DNA of 64,000 nt from Cyanobacteria bacterium OH_CDB_20 (GTDB lineage Bacteria > Cyanobacteriota > Vampirovibrionia > Gastranaerophilales > Gastranaerophilaceae), in the NCBI GenBank assembly GCA_023415935.1, contig JAEZIX010000026.1, positions 62,001 through 126,000 on the forward strand, in the 5' to 3' direction. Under the pieces are notes generated by a model. That model worked only from the letters and a program-made list of their open reading frames with translations, was not told the DNA's origin and did no database searches. Positions 19,356-27,894 of this stretch are shown in pieces. How positions within the stretch are numbered: position 1 is the first letter of the stretch; the number at the start of each line of letters is the position of its first letter. The position numbers and the translations under genes were made by a program.

Positions 19356-20416
19356 TAGCAAATCACCTTTCCTTTTGTTTCGTCTATTACAGGAGTGGAT
19401 GCCATTTTGTTTGCTTTGTGTTTTTTGAAGTCTACAAGTGTAACTATGTTGCCGAGGAGTGTTAATCCAGCAGCTGCAAGTATTAGACTTCTGCCTGCAA
19501 TTTTTAATTTTTTGCTGGCTTGCTCGCCACCATTCCATAGTAATTTTGCACTATCTTTGAACATTTTACCTAAATCAGAAATTGATTCGGTAATGCGTTT
19601 TTTACCATATAGGCCGCCTTTAACTCCTAGGTTTTCCCAAGGTTTTTGAGCTGCAAGCGCAACTCCTGTTGCTGCCCAAAGGTAAGGAACTGTATAAGTA
19701 AATGTTTTGGCTTTCGTGCTTATTTCTTTGATTTTTTCTTTTACATATTGGTCTGAATCTTTGCTTTTAGGAATGCCCATTTTTTTTCCGAGCATATCGT
19801 AATAAGAATTCATTTCTTTGCCGTAGTAAGGGTTGTTATAAAGTAAATCTGTACGAGCGAAATCAACACTTTCAAATACTTTATGGTTTTCGAAAGCGAT
19901 TAAATTTTTATCATCTTTAGATTCTGGTAATTCGTCGATTTTTTGGCGGACAGGAAGGTTTAAATCCAATCCATATCTTAGTTTTATAGGATATTCAATT
20001 AACTTTTTAGATAAAGTTTTTGCTGCCGCATATAAAACAACGCCAACAGCCATTTGCTTCCCTCTTTTAGAAGCACTCTTCATTGAAGGAGCATTATAGA
20101 ATTTTGAAGCAGCGTTGAAAACGGCAATTAACATGCCGCTACCGATAAGATAAGGAACTGTTCCCATTGCTAAAAATTCATAAAAATCGGCGTTTTTGCT
20201 GCCTTTAAACCCTTTTATCGGGTAATCAATAAATGCTTTTTTAATTTTTTCTGCATTCATTTTTGCAGATGTTAAAATAGGATGCTTTTCTCTCTCATAG
20301 CTGAGAACTCTATCCTTTACGTGAGGCACAGCTTTTTTATCATCATTTTCATCATGATTTTGTTTAAAAGCTATTTTCCCGTAACTTTGGCCCATAGATC
20401 TTATAGGATACAACAT
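19355..20416 (-). CDS. Membrane protein, paralogue of N-terminal unit of next gene
   Basis: 353 residues, no recognised family. The N-terminus (MLYPIRSMGQSYGKIAFKQN) fits the loose tag pattern of this genome. Hydrophobic segments lie at about 92-108, 125-140, 243-258 and 310-328. The piece YPIKLRYGLDL, followed by a PYYG...LGKKMGI segment and a second membrane pair, lines up with LPLKLRTGVDI...PKYVPW...IGDKNGI in the following 1231-residue protein, so the two share a domain. First gene of the coupled operon 20416 to 13706; its TAA overlaps the next ATG. Role unknown. Confidence 0.75.
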   Translation of the reverse strand: MLYPIRSMGQSYGKIAFKQNHDENDDKKAVPHVKDRVLSYEREKHPILTSAKMNAEKIKKAFIDYPIKGFKGSKNADFYEFLAMGTVPYLIGSGMLIAVFNAASKFYNAPSMKSASKRGKQMAVGVVLYAAAKTLSKKLIEYPIKLRYGLDLNLPVRQKIDELPESKDDKNLIAFENHKVFESVDFARTDLLYNNPYYGKEMNSYYDMLGKKMGIPKSKDSDQYVKEKIKEISTKAKTFTYTVPYLWAATGVALAAQKPWENLGVKGGLYGKKRITESISDLGKMFKDSAKLLWNGGEQASKKLKIAGRSLILAAAGLTLLGNIVTLVDFKKHKANKMASTPVIDETKGKVIC

Positions 20417-20514
20417 TTCGCCCTCATTACACTTTACTTATGCTATTAATTAAATGCTCCAAAATTCATGTTGTTGCTAGAAAAATGAACTTTTTTAAGT
20501 AAATTTTACATAAC

Positions 20515-20931
20515 TTAATAAGTCAATTGAAGAACAACAGTTCTGGTGCGGGGCTTATTATCAAAATCCACTAAAACTACTTGTTGCCAGGTTCCCAGGT
20601 ACAGCGAATTGTTTATAACAGGAATTGTAATGGAATTCCCAATTAATGCTGCTCTAAGATGTGCAGCACCATTTCCATCTTGCCATTTTTGATTATGAAA
20701 ATAATCTTTGTTCATTGGGATAATTGTTTCCAGAACTTCTGGCAAGTCTTTAACAAGGCCGGGTTCAAATTCCAGTGATGTAATAGATGCAGTACTTCCT
20801 ATTACATAGACAGACGCATTTGCAGAGTTTACGCCGCTTAGGTTTACAATATCATTAAGTTTATTCGTGATGTCAATGATATCCGTAAAACCCTTTGTCG
20901 ATACATTAAATTTTTCAGTGATAATTGTCAT
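20515..20931 (-). CDS. YjbQ / UPF0047 family protein
   Basis: 138 residues matching the YjbQ family along its length: TTASITSLEFEP-type strand (here STASITSLEFEPG), the HNQKWQDGNGAAHLRAALIGNS core with conserved His and Asp, IPVINNSLYLGTWQQVVLVDFD, and an arginine-rich end (PRTRTVVLQL). The family forms trimers; members have weak thiamine-phosphate-synthase-type activity, but the cellular role is unsettled. It is a single gene, minus strand, with a good site before the ATG. Confidence 0.9.
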   Translation of the reverse strand: MTIITEKFNVSTKGFTDIIDITNKLNDIVNLSGVNSANASVYVIGSTASITSLEFEPGLVKDLPEVLETIIPMNKDYFHNQKWQDGNGAAHLRAALIGNSITIPVINNSLYLGTWQQVVLVDFDNKPRTRTVVLQLTY

Positions 20932-21062
20932 ATAACCCCTGCATTTAATTTAGTATAATTCTCAAAAAAATACAACTGAATAGTTGGTTAAATTATTTTC
21001 TAAAAGAGTGTAAAAATTTATCAATTTAAGTAAATAATTTTATATGAAATACTTAATTTTTC

Positions 21063-21091
21063 TTGCTAAAAATCGAAAACAGCTTTAAAAT
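21063..21091 (+). promoter_or_regulatory. Predicted promoter of zinc-ribbon gene
   Basis: -35 TTGCTA (21063-21068), a 17-base spacer, -10 TAAAAT (21086-21091), about 67 bases before the ATG at 21159. Pattern-based prediction. Confidence 0.4.
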
Positions 21092-21158
21092 AATCCTATG
21101 TAGATAAAAATATCTTTGTATTTATTATTTACAAGTTTAACTAATTAAGGAGAAACCC

Positions 21159-21422
21159 ATGTACCAAGACGAAAAGCTCGCATGTGAAGATTGTGGTTGT
21201 GAATTTGTGTTTACTATCGGTGAACAAGAATTCTACGCAGAAAAAGGGCTTGTAAACAAACCAAAACGTTGTCCAGAATGCAGAAAAAACAGACGTCAAA
21301 AAACAAGAAAAAAATTGTATGATGTTGTTTGTTCTAAATGCGGTTGTGAAACAAAAGTTCCATTTAAACCGATTCCGGGCAAAGAAGTTTATTGCAAAGA
21401 TTGTTATTCAAAAAATGCATAA
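21159..21422 (+). CDS. Double zinc-ribbon protein
   Basis: 87 residues with two zinc-binding modules. The first reads L-A-C-E-D-C-G-C-E-F-V-F-T-x-G-E-Q-E-F-Y-A-E-K-G-L...P-K-R-C-P-E-C-R, the probable zinc-ribbon domain common in Cyanobacteria and related lineages; the second is a CxxC-x17-CxxC unit (VVCSKCGCETKVPFKP...VYCKDCY). Strong ribosome site AAGGAG. Such proteins are cytosolic and of unknown role, possibly nucleic-acid binding. Followed by a terminator. Confidence 0.88.
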   Translation: MYQDEKLACEDCGCEFVFTIGEQEFYAEKGLVNKPKRCPECRKNRRQKTRKKLYDVVCSKCGCETKVPFKPIPGKEVYCKDCYSKNA

Positions 21423-21440
21423 TTTATTTGTTTAATAACA

Positions 21441-21472
21441 AAAGAGAGTACCTTTTGGCACTCTCTTTTTTT
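21441..21472. terminator. Bidirectional intrinsic terminator
   Basis: Stem AAAGAGAGT/ACTCTCTTT with CC/GG near the loop and a T-run on either strand. It serves the zinc-ribbon gene (plus) and the 54-residue peptide gene (minus), which converge here. Confidence 0.85.
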
Positions 21473-21502
21473 AATCTTTTTGTTAAACGATATCTGTAAG
21501 AA

Positions 21503-21667
21503 TTAAGCTATTGCAGAAAAACTTCCGCCTGATGATCCTGAAGAGCATCCTCCGCCTGAAAAAGCGACTGTGCCTGTTGTTTCTGCCGATTTTGCTGATG
21601 CAACTGTACCTGTTGTTTCTGCTGATTTTACTGGTGTCATTACCGGTTTGTTTACAAATATGCCCAT
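21503..21667 (-). CDS. 54-residue repeat peptide with Gly/Ser/Cys C-terminus
   Basis: Short gene found by reading the minus strand: ATG at 21667, AAGGAG eight bases before it, stop at 21503. The peptide has a short lead (MGIFVNKPVMTPV), then two copies of KSAETTGTVA separated by Ser-Ala, then a tail FSGGGCSSGSSGGSFSAIA with a single Cys. No family recognised. The leader plus repeated core plus Gly/Ser/Cys tail looks like a secreted or modified peptide, but no modification enzyme is adjacent. The convergent terminator at 21441-21472 ends its transcript. The coding case rests on the ribosome site, the exact in-frame repeat and the terminator. Confidence 0.6.
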   Translation of the reverse strand: MGIFVNKPVMTPVKSAETTGTVASAKSAETTGTVAFSGGGCSSGSSGGSFSAIA

Positions 21668-21916
21668 GTTTTGCTCCTTATATAATTCTTATCTATTATT
21701 TATCTCTTACATATATATAAAAACATTTTTGAAATCCTGATTTCAAAGAGTGTTTTTTTCGTTACATTTGTTAATAATAAGTTTTTATATGTCGAAGTTC
21801 TCTAATATCAATCTTGTACAGGTATATGTGACAAATGGTAAAGAAAAATTTCCTAAATTAGCAAAAAAAAATAAAACCATGCATTTGAACATAAAAGACA
21901 TTGTGAGAGAAATGGT

Positions 21917-24529
21917 ATGATGAGAATTAATGGATTAAGAAGTTATGAGAGTAAGAGCTTTGGCCCTAATGTAAAGAGGAATGATGCAAATTATCTTGCA
22001 TATACACAAAGCCCTTATGATTCTGTAAGTTTTACTAATGTTAAAAAAGCCGCTCCTGCTATAAGCATGACACGCGAGGCAAACGTACTTAGAATCGCAT
22101 TTGGACAGAAGTTAAACAACCCTATGCCGGAACTTACTACAGGTATTCAAATGAAAGTAAGAGGCGTTACGGTTCACCAACAAGGTGGTTTAACGACTGA
22201 TAAAACCGATGATTCCAATATTACAGAGCTTGCTAACAGCCCTTGGAAAGATGGAGACAAACTTCACTATAGAATCTATAAAGACCCCGGAAGAGGTAAT
22301 TTCATAGAACTGAGTCACCCTGTTTATGGTGAACTAGGCAGAGTTCCAGATGAAATATCAGATACTATTATAAAACTGATTGAAAGAGGCTGCGGCGCAA
22401 AACAATCAGAAGAGCCACAAGGTAAAGTAGGTAAATCTATTGATAAAAGCAAAACGCGTTCACGCTCAAAAGAGGCAGATCCTAGAAAACTTGGTGATTT
22501 TAGATTTGAACTTTCAAATGTTATAGCTGGAACAACAAAAGGTGCTCCAACTATTGGGCTAAGAGTTAACTTAAGATATGTGGGTAAAGACCCTCAAATT
22601 AAAAAAGATGTAAGCAATGTATTTAATCAACTTTTAAATTCAGAAAGCTCTGATGTAAGAGGATTGGTGATGCTTCATCAGACTCCTACTTCTCCGGATG
22701 AAGTTTTACAAAGAATTTTTGATATTGCAGGCGCAAATAATAATGAAAAAGAAGTTAAAAAAATAAAATATACTATTGAAAATATTATTAAAGAAATAGA
22801 TGACCCTGAAAACAAAAAAATCCTCATGATAGGTCATATAAAACCTGATGGGGATACGTTAGGTTCTATAATTGGTATGCAATCGGCTATTACTGCTGCT
22901 TATCCTGATAAGGAGGTTGATTGTACAGTTGACGATAAGATTCCTGGATTATTCAGAGAAAAAATGCCAGGCATAGAAAATGTTAAAAGACCTTATAGTC
23001 TTGAAAGAATTGAACTTTTGAAGAAAAGTATTGCTGAATTGCAAGATAAAAAACAAACAGAGGCAACTAGAACACAGATTGCTCAGCTTGAAAAAGAAAT
23101 CGAAGAGAGCACTAATCCTGACAATCTTTTTGATTCAGCTCCTCTTAACGGCGGAGAACGCAAGAAATATGACATAGTTATGTTGATGGATATACCGACT
23201 CCGCAAAGATTTAGCGGTGCTTATAAAGAGTATATTGAAAATGCTAAGCACGTTATTTATATCGATCACCATCCTCCAAGAGCTGGTGAATGGGAAGAAG
23301 CTCAAGAGCAGACCGGTATTGATATGAAAAGAATTAAGAGTGAAAAAAATGCACTTGTTTGCCCTTCTGTTCCAGCAAATACTCAATTGGTTGCAATTAT
23401 TGCAGATAAAGCAGGCATGATGCAAACAATGTTCCGTAATAATTTAGAAAAAGCAAAAATATTTACCGCTGCAATAATTTCAGGAACATCAACAGATACT
23501 GGTTCTTTCACTAGAACAGCTAATTTGCTTCCTGAGCATGCAACCATGCCTGTAGCAGAAAGACCTAATTTCATGCCTGAAGGTATGTCAAAGATGCTTG
23601 TAAGGAACCTTGAAGAAGCAAGTTATAATGCTGGTGGTGATGCAAGAGCAGAAATCGACAAAAAATGGCTCAGAGAGCACATTACATATGATATTCCTGA
23701 TGAAAAATTTGACAAAAACTTAAAGAGTTTAAGTGCGAGAGAAAAAATGCTCACGTATGCTCTTGATGAGGAATTGATTATCCCTTCATTGGGTCTTGGC
23801 TTTATTGATGTTGATTATAACCAGATGAGTGATGTATGGGCAGAGTCTCTAAGATCAGATTCTTCTGTAACTTTGCTTGATGTCCAAAATGCATTTAAAT
23901 ATTCAGAAGTTATGAATGGTTTAAGAACAAATCCTGAAAAGACAGCTCATAGAGATGAGACTTTTATTGCCACTACTCTTGAAGATAGAGCAAGAGAAGT
24001 TTATGAATCTGTTTACAACGATGATAAAATTGCTGTTTTGACCATTCAAGATAAGCAAGAAGGCGAAGTGACAGAAAAATCCGAAATTGCAGAGCAAAAC
24101 GGGCTCAGATTCTCCTTCCGTTCTGCAGATGGATCTACACATGCTGAACTTTTAGCAAGTCTATTCGGTGGTGGCGGCCACGGCGGGGCAGCTGGTGGTA
24201 GAATTGATTTACCTGGCATCAAAATTAACTCTAAACTTATTGTAAGAGTAAATGGAGAGCCTGTCTATGATCCTAAAGTCATTTATCAAGAATTGAAGAG
24301 AAATTATGATATAAATCATGACAATAGACTTTCAGACTACAGAAAACAAGAATTATTAAAAGATATTAGGGTGGATTTTGCTCCTGAGGGTGCAGAAAGA
24401 CCACAAACTGCCAGAGATATCATCACAAACCTTGTGAGATGCATAAGGACAGAACAAGATGATTTCAAAGCAAAAACATGGGAAGAAAGAGGCTATCAGG
24501 TTAGCGCCAAAAAAGCTTCATCTAGATAG
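21917..24529 (+). CDS. Tagged DHH-family phosphoesterase with long N-terminal region
   Basis: 870 residues. The core is a DHH/DHHA1 phosphoesterase of the NrnA/Pap type (hydrolysing short oligonucleotides, pAp or cyclic dinucleotide products): GHIKPDGDTLGS at about 305-316, a VMLMDIPTP strand, IYIDHHPP near 448, SGTSTDTGSF near 525, and GGGGHGGAAGG of DHHA1 near 750. The first 300 residues and several internal inserts are additional to the roughly 320-residue family norm. The start (MMRINGLRSYESKSFGP) carries the shared N-terminal pattern; either of two adjacent ATGs may be used, and the ribosome site is weak (GAGAG). Transcript ends at the hairpin at 24566. Confidence 0.8.
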   Translation: MMRINGLRSYESKSFGPNVKRNDANYLAYTQSPYDSVSFTNVKKAAPAISMTREANVLRIAFGQKLNNPMPELTTGIQMKVRGVTVHQQGGLTTDKTDDSNITELANSPWKDGDKLHYRIYKDPGRGNFIELSHPVYGELGRVPDEISDTIIKLIERGCGAKQSEEPQGKVGKSIDKSKTRSRSKEADPRKLGDFRFELSNVIAGTTKGAPTIGLRVNLRYVGKDPQIKKDVSNVFNQLLNSESSDVRGLVMLHQTPTSPDEVLQRIFDIAGANNNEKEVKKIKYTIENIIKEIDDPENKKILMIGHIKPDGDTLGSIIGMQSAITAAYPDKEVDCTVDDKIPGLFREKMPGIENVKRPYSLERIELLKKSIAELQDKKQTEATRTQIAQLEKEIEESTNPDNLFDSAPLNGGERKKYDIVMLMDIPTPQRFSGAYKEYIENAKHVIYIDHHPPRAGEWEEAQEQTGIDMKRIKSEKNALVCPSVPANTQLVAIIADKAGMMQTMFRNNLEKAKIFTAAIISGTSTDTGSFTRTANLLPEHATMPVAERPNFMPEGMSKMLVRNLEEASYNAGGDARAEIDKKWLREHITYDIPDEKFDKNLKSLSAREKMLTYALDEELIIPSLGLGFIDVDYNQMSDVWAESLRSDSSVTLLDVQNAFKYSEVMNGLRTNPEKTAHRDETFIATTLEDRAREVYESVYNDDKIAVLTIQDKQEGEVTEKSEIAEQNGLRFSFRSADGSTHAELLASLFGGGGHGGAAGGRIDLPGIKINSKLIVRVNGEPVYDPKVIYQELKRNYDINHDNRLSDYRKQELLKDIRVDFAPEGAERPQTARDIITNLVRCIRTEQDDFKAKTWEERGYQVSAKKASSR

Positions 24530-24565
24530 TTAACTGATATTGCTATTGATTAAATAGATAATATT

Positions 24566-24597
24566 AGAGAGGGTTTTATTTTTAAAACCCTCTTTTT
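24566..24597 (+). terminator. Intrinsic terminator
   Basis: GAGGGTTTT / AAAACCCTC stem with a T-run, 40 bases after the DHH gene. Confidence 0.85.
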
Positions 24598-24663
24598 ATA
24601 GCGTTTTCATATCATAGATTTTGTGATTTAATTAATAGAGTTAATCGAAACTTTGGAGAGATT

Positions 24664-25935
24664 ATGAAGATTACAAATATCGGAATTATAGGCTTAGGAA
24701 CCGTTGGTACCGGTGTTATTAAAACTTTGCAGAACTTTAATCATATAAGTATTAAAAAAGTTGCAGTAAAAAATATTAATAAAAAAAGAGATATTGAGAA
24801 TTTTGATATGTCGCTTTTGACTGATAATCCCGAAGAAGTTGTAAATAACCCTGAAATTGATATTGTTGTTGAAGTTGTTGGCGGAATTGAGCCTGTCTTT
24901 GGGCTTTTAAAGACAGCTATTAATAATGGTAAACATATAGTAACTGCAAATAAAGAGCTTTTAGCAAAACATGGTGAAGAGCTTTTTGGGCTTGCAAAAG
25001 AAAAAAATGTAGTAATCCTTTATGAGGCTGCTATTGCAGGTGGTATTCCTATTATAATGCCTATAAAAACAATACTTGGGGCAAATAAGATTACTAATAT
25101 TTCAGCAATTTTAAATGGAACTACAAACTACATCTTAACAAAAATGGATGAACTTGGCGTTTCTTATGAAGAGGTTTTAAAAGAGGCTCAAGAGCTTGGC
25201 TACGCTGAAACTAATCCAACAGGTGATGTTGAAGGATTTGATGCGGCGTATAAGATTGCAACCCTTGCAACTATTGCTTTTAATCAACGTGTAGATATCC
25301 ACAAGATATATAGAGAAGGAATTACGAAGATTTCTGCAAAGGATATGGAATTTGCAAAAGAATTCGGATACAAGATAAAACTTATCGCGCTTGCTCAAAT
25401 GACTGATGATAACAAGGTTGATGTAAGAGTTCATCCTATGTTTGTGAGCAAAAACAGGGTTCTTGCCCATGTTAACGGTGTTACAAATGCTGTTATGCTT
25501 AAAGGTAATCCTGTTGGAGAGGTTATGTTTACAGGACCTGGCGCTGGAGAAATGCCTACTGCAAGCTCAGTTGTTGGTGATATTTTAGCTCTTGCAGTTG
25601 AAATTAATGCCTCAAACTACCCTCTTCCTATGATGCGTTGCAGGCATGAGGGCAAGGCAGATCAAATAGACATTAAAGACACATATAATAAATATTATAT
25701 TTCAATCAATGCAGCCGATAACCCTGGTGTTATAGGTTTAGTCGGAACTTTATGCGGGAAACACAATTTAAACCTTGCAAATATACTTCAAAAGGGTGTA
25801 AATTCTGACGGTACTGCTGAAATCATTATTATTACAGCGCAAAGTAAGGAATCTGATGCAAGAGATGCCCTTCACGAAATGCTAAAATCAGGTTCTATAA
25901 ATAAAATTAACAGTTTAATAAGAGTTATGGATTAA
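24664..25935 (+). CDS. hom: Homoserine dehydrogenase
   Basis: Reduces aspartate semialdehyde to homoserine, the branch to threonine and methionine. 423 residues: Rossmann motif GLGTVGTGV near residue 10, the central domain with NGTTNYILTKM and the EAQELGYAETNPTGDVEGFDAAYK catalytic region, and a C-terminal ACT domain (about 345-420: ISINAADNPGVIGLVGTLC) for feedback control by threonine. GGAGAG precedes the ATG. thrC follows 12 bases after, forming a hom-thrC operon. Confidence 0.96.
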   Translation: MKITNIGIIGLGTVGTGVIKTLQNFNHISIKKVAVKNINKKRDIENFDMSLLTDNPEEVVNNPEIDIVVEVVGGIEPVFGLLKTAINNGKHIVTANKELLAKHGEELFGLAKEKNVVILYEAAIAGGIPIIMPIKTILGANKITNISAILNGTTNYILTKMDELGVSYEEVLKEAQELGYAETNPTGDVEGFDAAYKIATLATIAFNQRVDIHKIYREGITKISAKDMEFAKEFGYKIKLIALAQMTDDNKVDVRVHPMFVSKNRVLAHVNGVTNAVMLKGNPVGEVMFTGPGAGEMPTASSVVGDILALAVEINASNYPLPMMRCRHEGKADQIDIKDTYNKYYISINAADNPGVIGLVGTLCGKHNLNLANILQKGVNSDGTAEIIIITAQSKESDARDALHEMLKSGSINKINSLIRVMD

Positions 25936-25947
25936 GGAAGTAAAATT

Positions 25948-27012
25948 ATGGCTTATCATTATCAAGGATTAATTAATAAATATAGAGAGTTTTTGCCTGT
26001 TTCAGACACAACTCCTGTTATAACGCTCAATGAAGGAAACACACCTTTAATTAAAGCGGATAATTTAGCCAAAAAAATCGGCTTGAATGCAGAAATATAT
26101 TTAAAATTTGAAGGCGCAAACCCTACAGGAAGTTTTAAAGATAGAGGCATGACAATGGCAGTTTCCAAAGCTGCTGAAGCTGGCTCAAAAGCTATAATTT
26201 GCGCATCTACAGGAAATACGAGTGCAGCAGCTGCAGCATACGGCGCGAAAGCAGGAATGAGAACTTTTGTGCTTATCCCTGATGGATACATTGCACTTGG
26301 AAAATTATCTCAAGCAATGATGTATGGTGCTGAAATCATTGCAATAAAAGGCAATTTTGATGAAGCTCTAGAGATGGTTGTAAAAATTTCTGAAAACTAT
26401 CCTATTACACTCGTAAATTCTGTAAATCCATATAGAATCGAAGGACAAAAAACAGGTGCGTTTGAAATTATTGAAGCGCTTGGCGATGCTCCTGACTATC
26501 ATTTTATCCCTGTTGGAAATGCTGGAAATATTACGGCATATTTTAAAGGTTACGAAGAGTGGCTTGCACTTGGAAAATCAACTCATCTACCAAAAATGAT
26601 GGGATTTGAAGCGGAAGGTTCAGCTGCAATTGTAAGAGGTGAAAGAATCTACAAGCCTGAGACAATAGCAACTGCAATAAGAATAGGAAATCCTGCAAGT
26701 TGGAAACATGCAGAGCGCGCAAGAGATTTGTCTTGCGGTATAATCAACTGTGTAACAGACGAAGAAATTATTGAAGCATACAAAATGATAGCTTCTACAG
26801 AAGGTATTTTAGCAGAACCAGCTTCAGCTGCTTCAGTTGCAGGCGTAATAAAAGCTCAAAAACTTGGCTTAGTTGAAGAAGGTACAAAAATAGTTTGCGT
26901 TTTAACCGGAAATGGTTTGAAAGACCCTGATAGCGCAATAAAATATTCTCAAACAGAAGTTATAAAGACTGAAGCTAAACTTGATGACATTCTCGAAGTA
27001 ATTAGTCTGTAA
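25948..27012 (+). CDS. thrC: Threonine synthase
   Basis: PLP enzyme converting O-phosphohomoserine to threonine. 354 residues of the short bacterial class: LNEGNTPLIKADNL, PLP lysine K64 in GSFKDRGM, the ASTGNTSAAAAAYGAKAG loop, IPVGNAGNITAYF and AEPASAASVAG. Second gene of hom-thrC. Immediately after the stop (about 35 bases) is a sequence resembling the middle of a tRNA-Thr(UGU). No plus-strand terminator is obvious before infC. Confidence 0.96.
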   Translation: MAYHYQGLINKYREFLPVSDTTPVITLNEGNTPLIKADNLAKKIGLNAEIYLKFEGANPTGSFKDRGMTMAVSKAAEAGSKAIICASTGNTSAAAAAYGAKAGMRTFVLIPDGYIALGKLSQAMMYGAEIIAIKGNFDEALEMVVKISENYPITLVNSVNPYRIEGQKTGAFEIIEALGDAPDYHFIPVGNAGNITAYFKGYEEWLALGKSTHLPKMMGFEAEGSAAIVRGERIYKPETIATAIRIGNPASWKHAERARDLSCGIINCVTDEEIIEAYKMIASTEGILAEPASAASVAGVIKAQKLGLVEEGTKIVCVLTGNGLKDPDSAIKYSQTEVIKTEAKLDDILEVISL

Positions 27013-27047
27013 GAAAATCAAGTTATTCGAGATATAAGCCCATACCT

Positions 27048-27083
27048 CTGCGCAATTGATTTGTAATCAATAGGTCGTGAGTT
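27048..27083 (+). pseudogene. tRNA-Thr(UGU) fragment (anticodon arm plus variable loop)
   Basis: The anticodon stem ATTGA (27055-27059) and TCAAT (27067-27071) closes a seven-base loop TTTGTAA with anticodon TGT, preceded by GCGCA (like the end of the D stem plus base 26) and followed by AGGTCGT, the usual tRNA-Thr variable loop. Neither D stem, acceptor stem nor T arm can be completed around it, so it is not a working tRNA. The match to a typical bacterial tRNA-Thr centre spans about 26 bases, too good to dismiss easily. Confidence 0.5.
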
Positions 27084-27126
27084 TTCGCCGAACTAACTGC
27101 TTTTTGCTGCAAATATTTATTTTCGC

Positions 27127-27150
27127 AAAAAAAATGGGCATTTCTGCCCA
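27127..27150 (-). terminator. Minus-strand intrinsic terminator
   Basis: Read on the minus strand: TGGGCA, loop GAAA, TGCCCA, then eight T. No minus-strand gene is evident just upstream (the 65-codon minus frame at 27067-27264 lacks a ribosome site and runs across this hairpin), so it may end a short RNA or antisense transcript. The 322-base gap 27013-27334 holds only this, the tRNA-Thr fragment and the infC promoter region. Confidence 0.6.
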
Positions 27151-27272
27151 AAATCGTTTAAATAAGAAGAGAGAGTATTTATATAAAGTATTTTTTTTGG
27201 TGTAAATTGACTCTAAGGTATCATTTTTTACAATTCTGTAACAAAAAATATTTGCGATGTGCATAAAACATG

Positions 27273-27302
27273 TTTACAAATGATTATTTTCTCTGTTACA
27301 AT
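27273..27302 (+). promoter_or_regulatory. Predicted promoter of infC-rpmI-rplT
   Basis: TTTACA (27273-27278), 18-base spacer, TACAAT (27297-27302), giving a leader of about 25 bases before the ATT start. Pattern-based. Confidence 0.4.
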
Positions 27303-27334
27303 GTGTCCATAGAATATAATAGGAGGATACTACC

Positions 27335-27865
27335 ATTAGTAAAGATTTAAACCAAGGAAGCCAGCTTTTAAACAGAAACATAAGAGCTAAAGAAGTCAGA
27401 TTAATTGACGATGAAGGTACAAATTATGGAGTTATTGCAACTTCAAAGGCTTTAGCAATGGCTGAAGAAAAGGACTTAGATCTTGTTATTGTTTCTCCTA
27501 ACCAGGAACCTCCTGTAGCAAAGATTTTAGACTACGGTAAGTATAAATACGAAGTTGAAAAAAGAGCTAAAGAAGCTAAGAAAAAACAACATAACATAGA
27601 TGTTAAAGAAATTAAGATTCGTTACAAAATTGACGTTCATGATTATAACGTAAGAATCAAAAATATTAGAAAATTTATAGCAGCAGGCGATAAAGTAAAA
27701 ATCGTTGTAATGCTTAGAGGACGTGAAATGCAGCATAGCCAACTTGCTTTTGATTTGGCTAACAGATTCTTGAATGACCTCGAGCAAGACCCACTTACTA
27801 TCGAAAAGAAACCATCTATGGATGGCAAAAATGTCATAACGATACTTGCGCCAACTCATGTTTGA
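27335..27865 (+). CDS. infC: Translation initiation factor IF-3, AUU start
   Basis: IF-3 binds the 30S subunit, prevents subunit joining and checks the start codon. The first in-frame ATG (27458) would remove the N-terminal domain; the true start is the rare ATT at 27335, in frame, eight bases after a perfect AGGAGG (27321-27326). From there the 176-residue protein is full length: N-terminal domain (NRNIRAKEVRLIDDEGTNYGV...), Lys-rich linker, and C-terminal domain (KEIKIRYKIDVHDYNVRIKNIRKFI...GREMQHSQLAFDL). An AUU start is the classic basis of IF-3 autoregulation: IF-3 itself disfavours initiation there. First gene of infC-rpmI-rplT. Confidence 0.95.
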   Translation: MSKDLNQGSQLLNRNIRAKEVRLIDDEGTNYGVIATSKALAMAEEKDLDLVIVSPNQEPPVAKILDYGKYKYEVEKRAKEAKKKQHNIDVKEIKIRYKIDVHDYNVRIKNIRKFIAAGDKVKIVVMLRGREMQHSQLAFDLANRFLNDLEQDPLTIEKKPSMDGKNVITILAPTHV

Positions 27866-27894
27866 TTTAAAATAAAAGTATAACGTTCTCGGTT

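Noticed and set aside
21511..21720. 69-codon plus-strand ORF rich in Leu
   Set aside because: It is the complement of the repeat peptide gene; Leu runs are the shadow of its Ala/Thr/Ser codons.
27067..27264. 65-codon minus-strand ORF
   Set aside because: No ribosome site, passes through a terminator hairpin, composition of non-coding AT-rich DNA.
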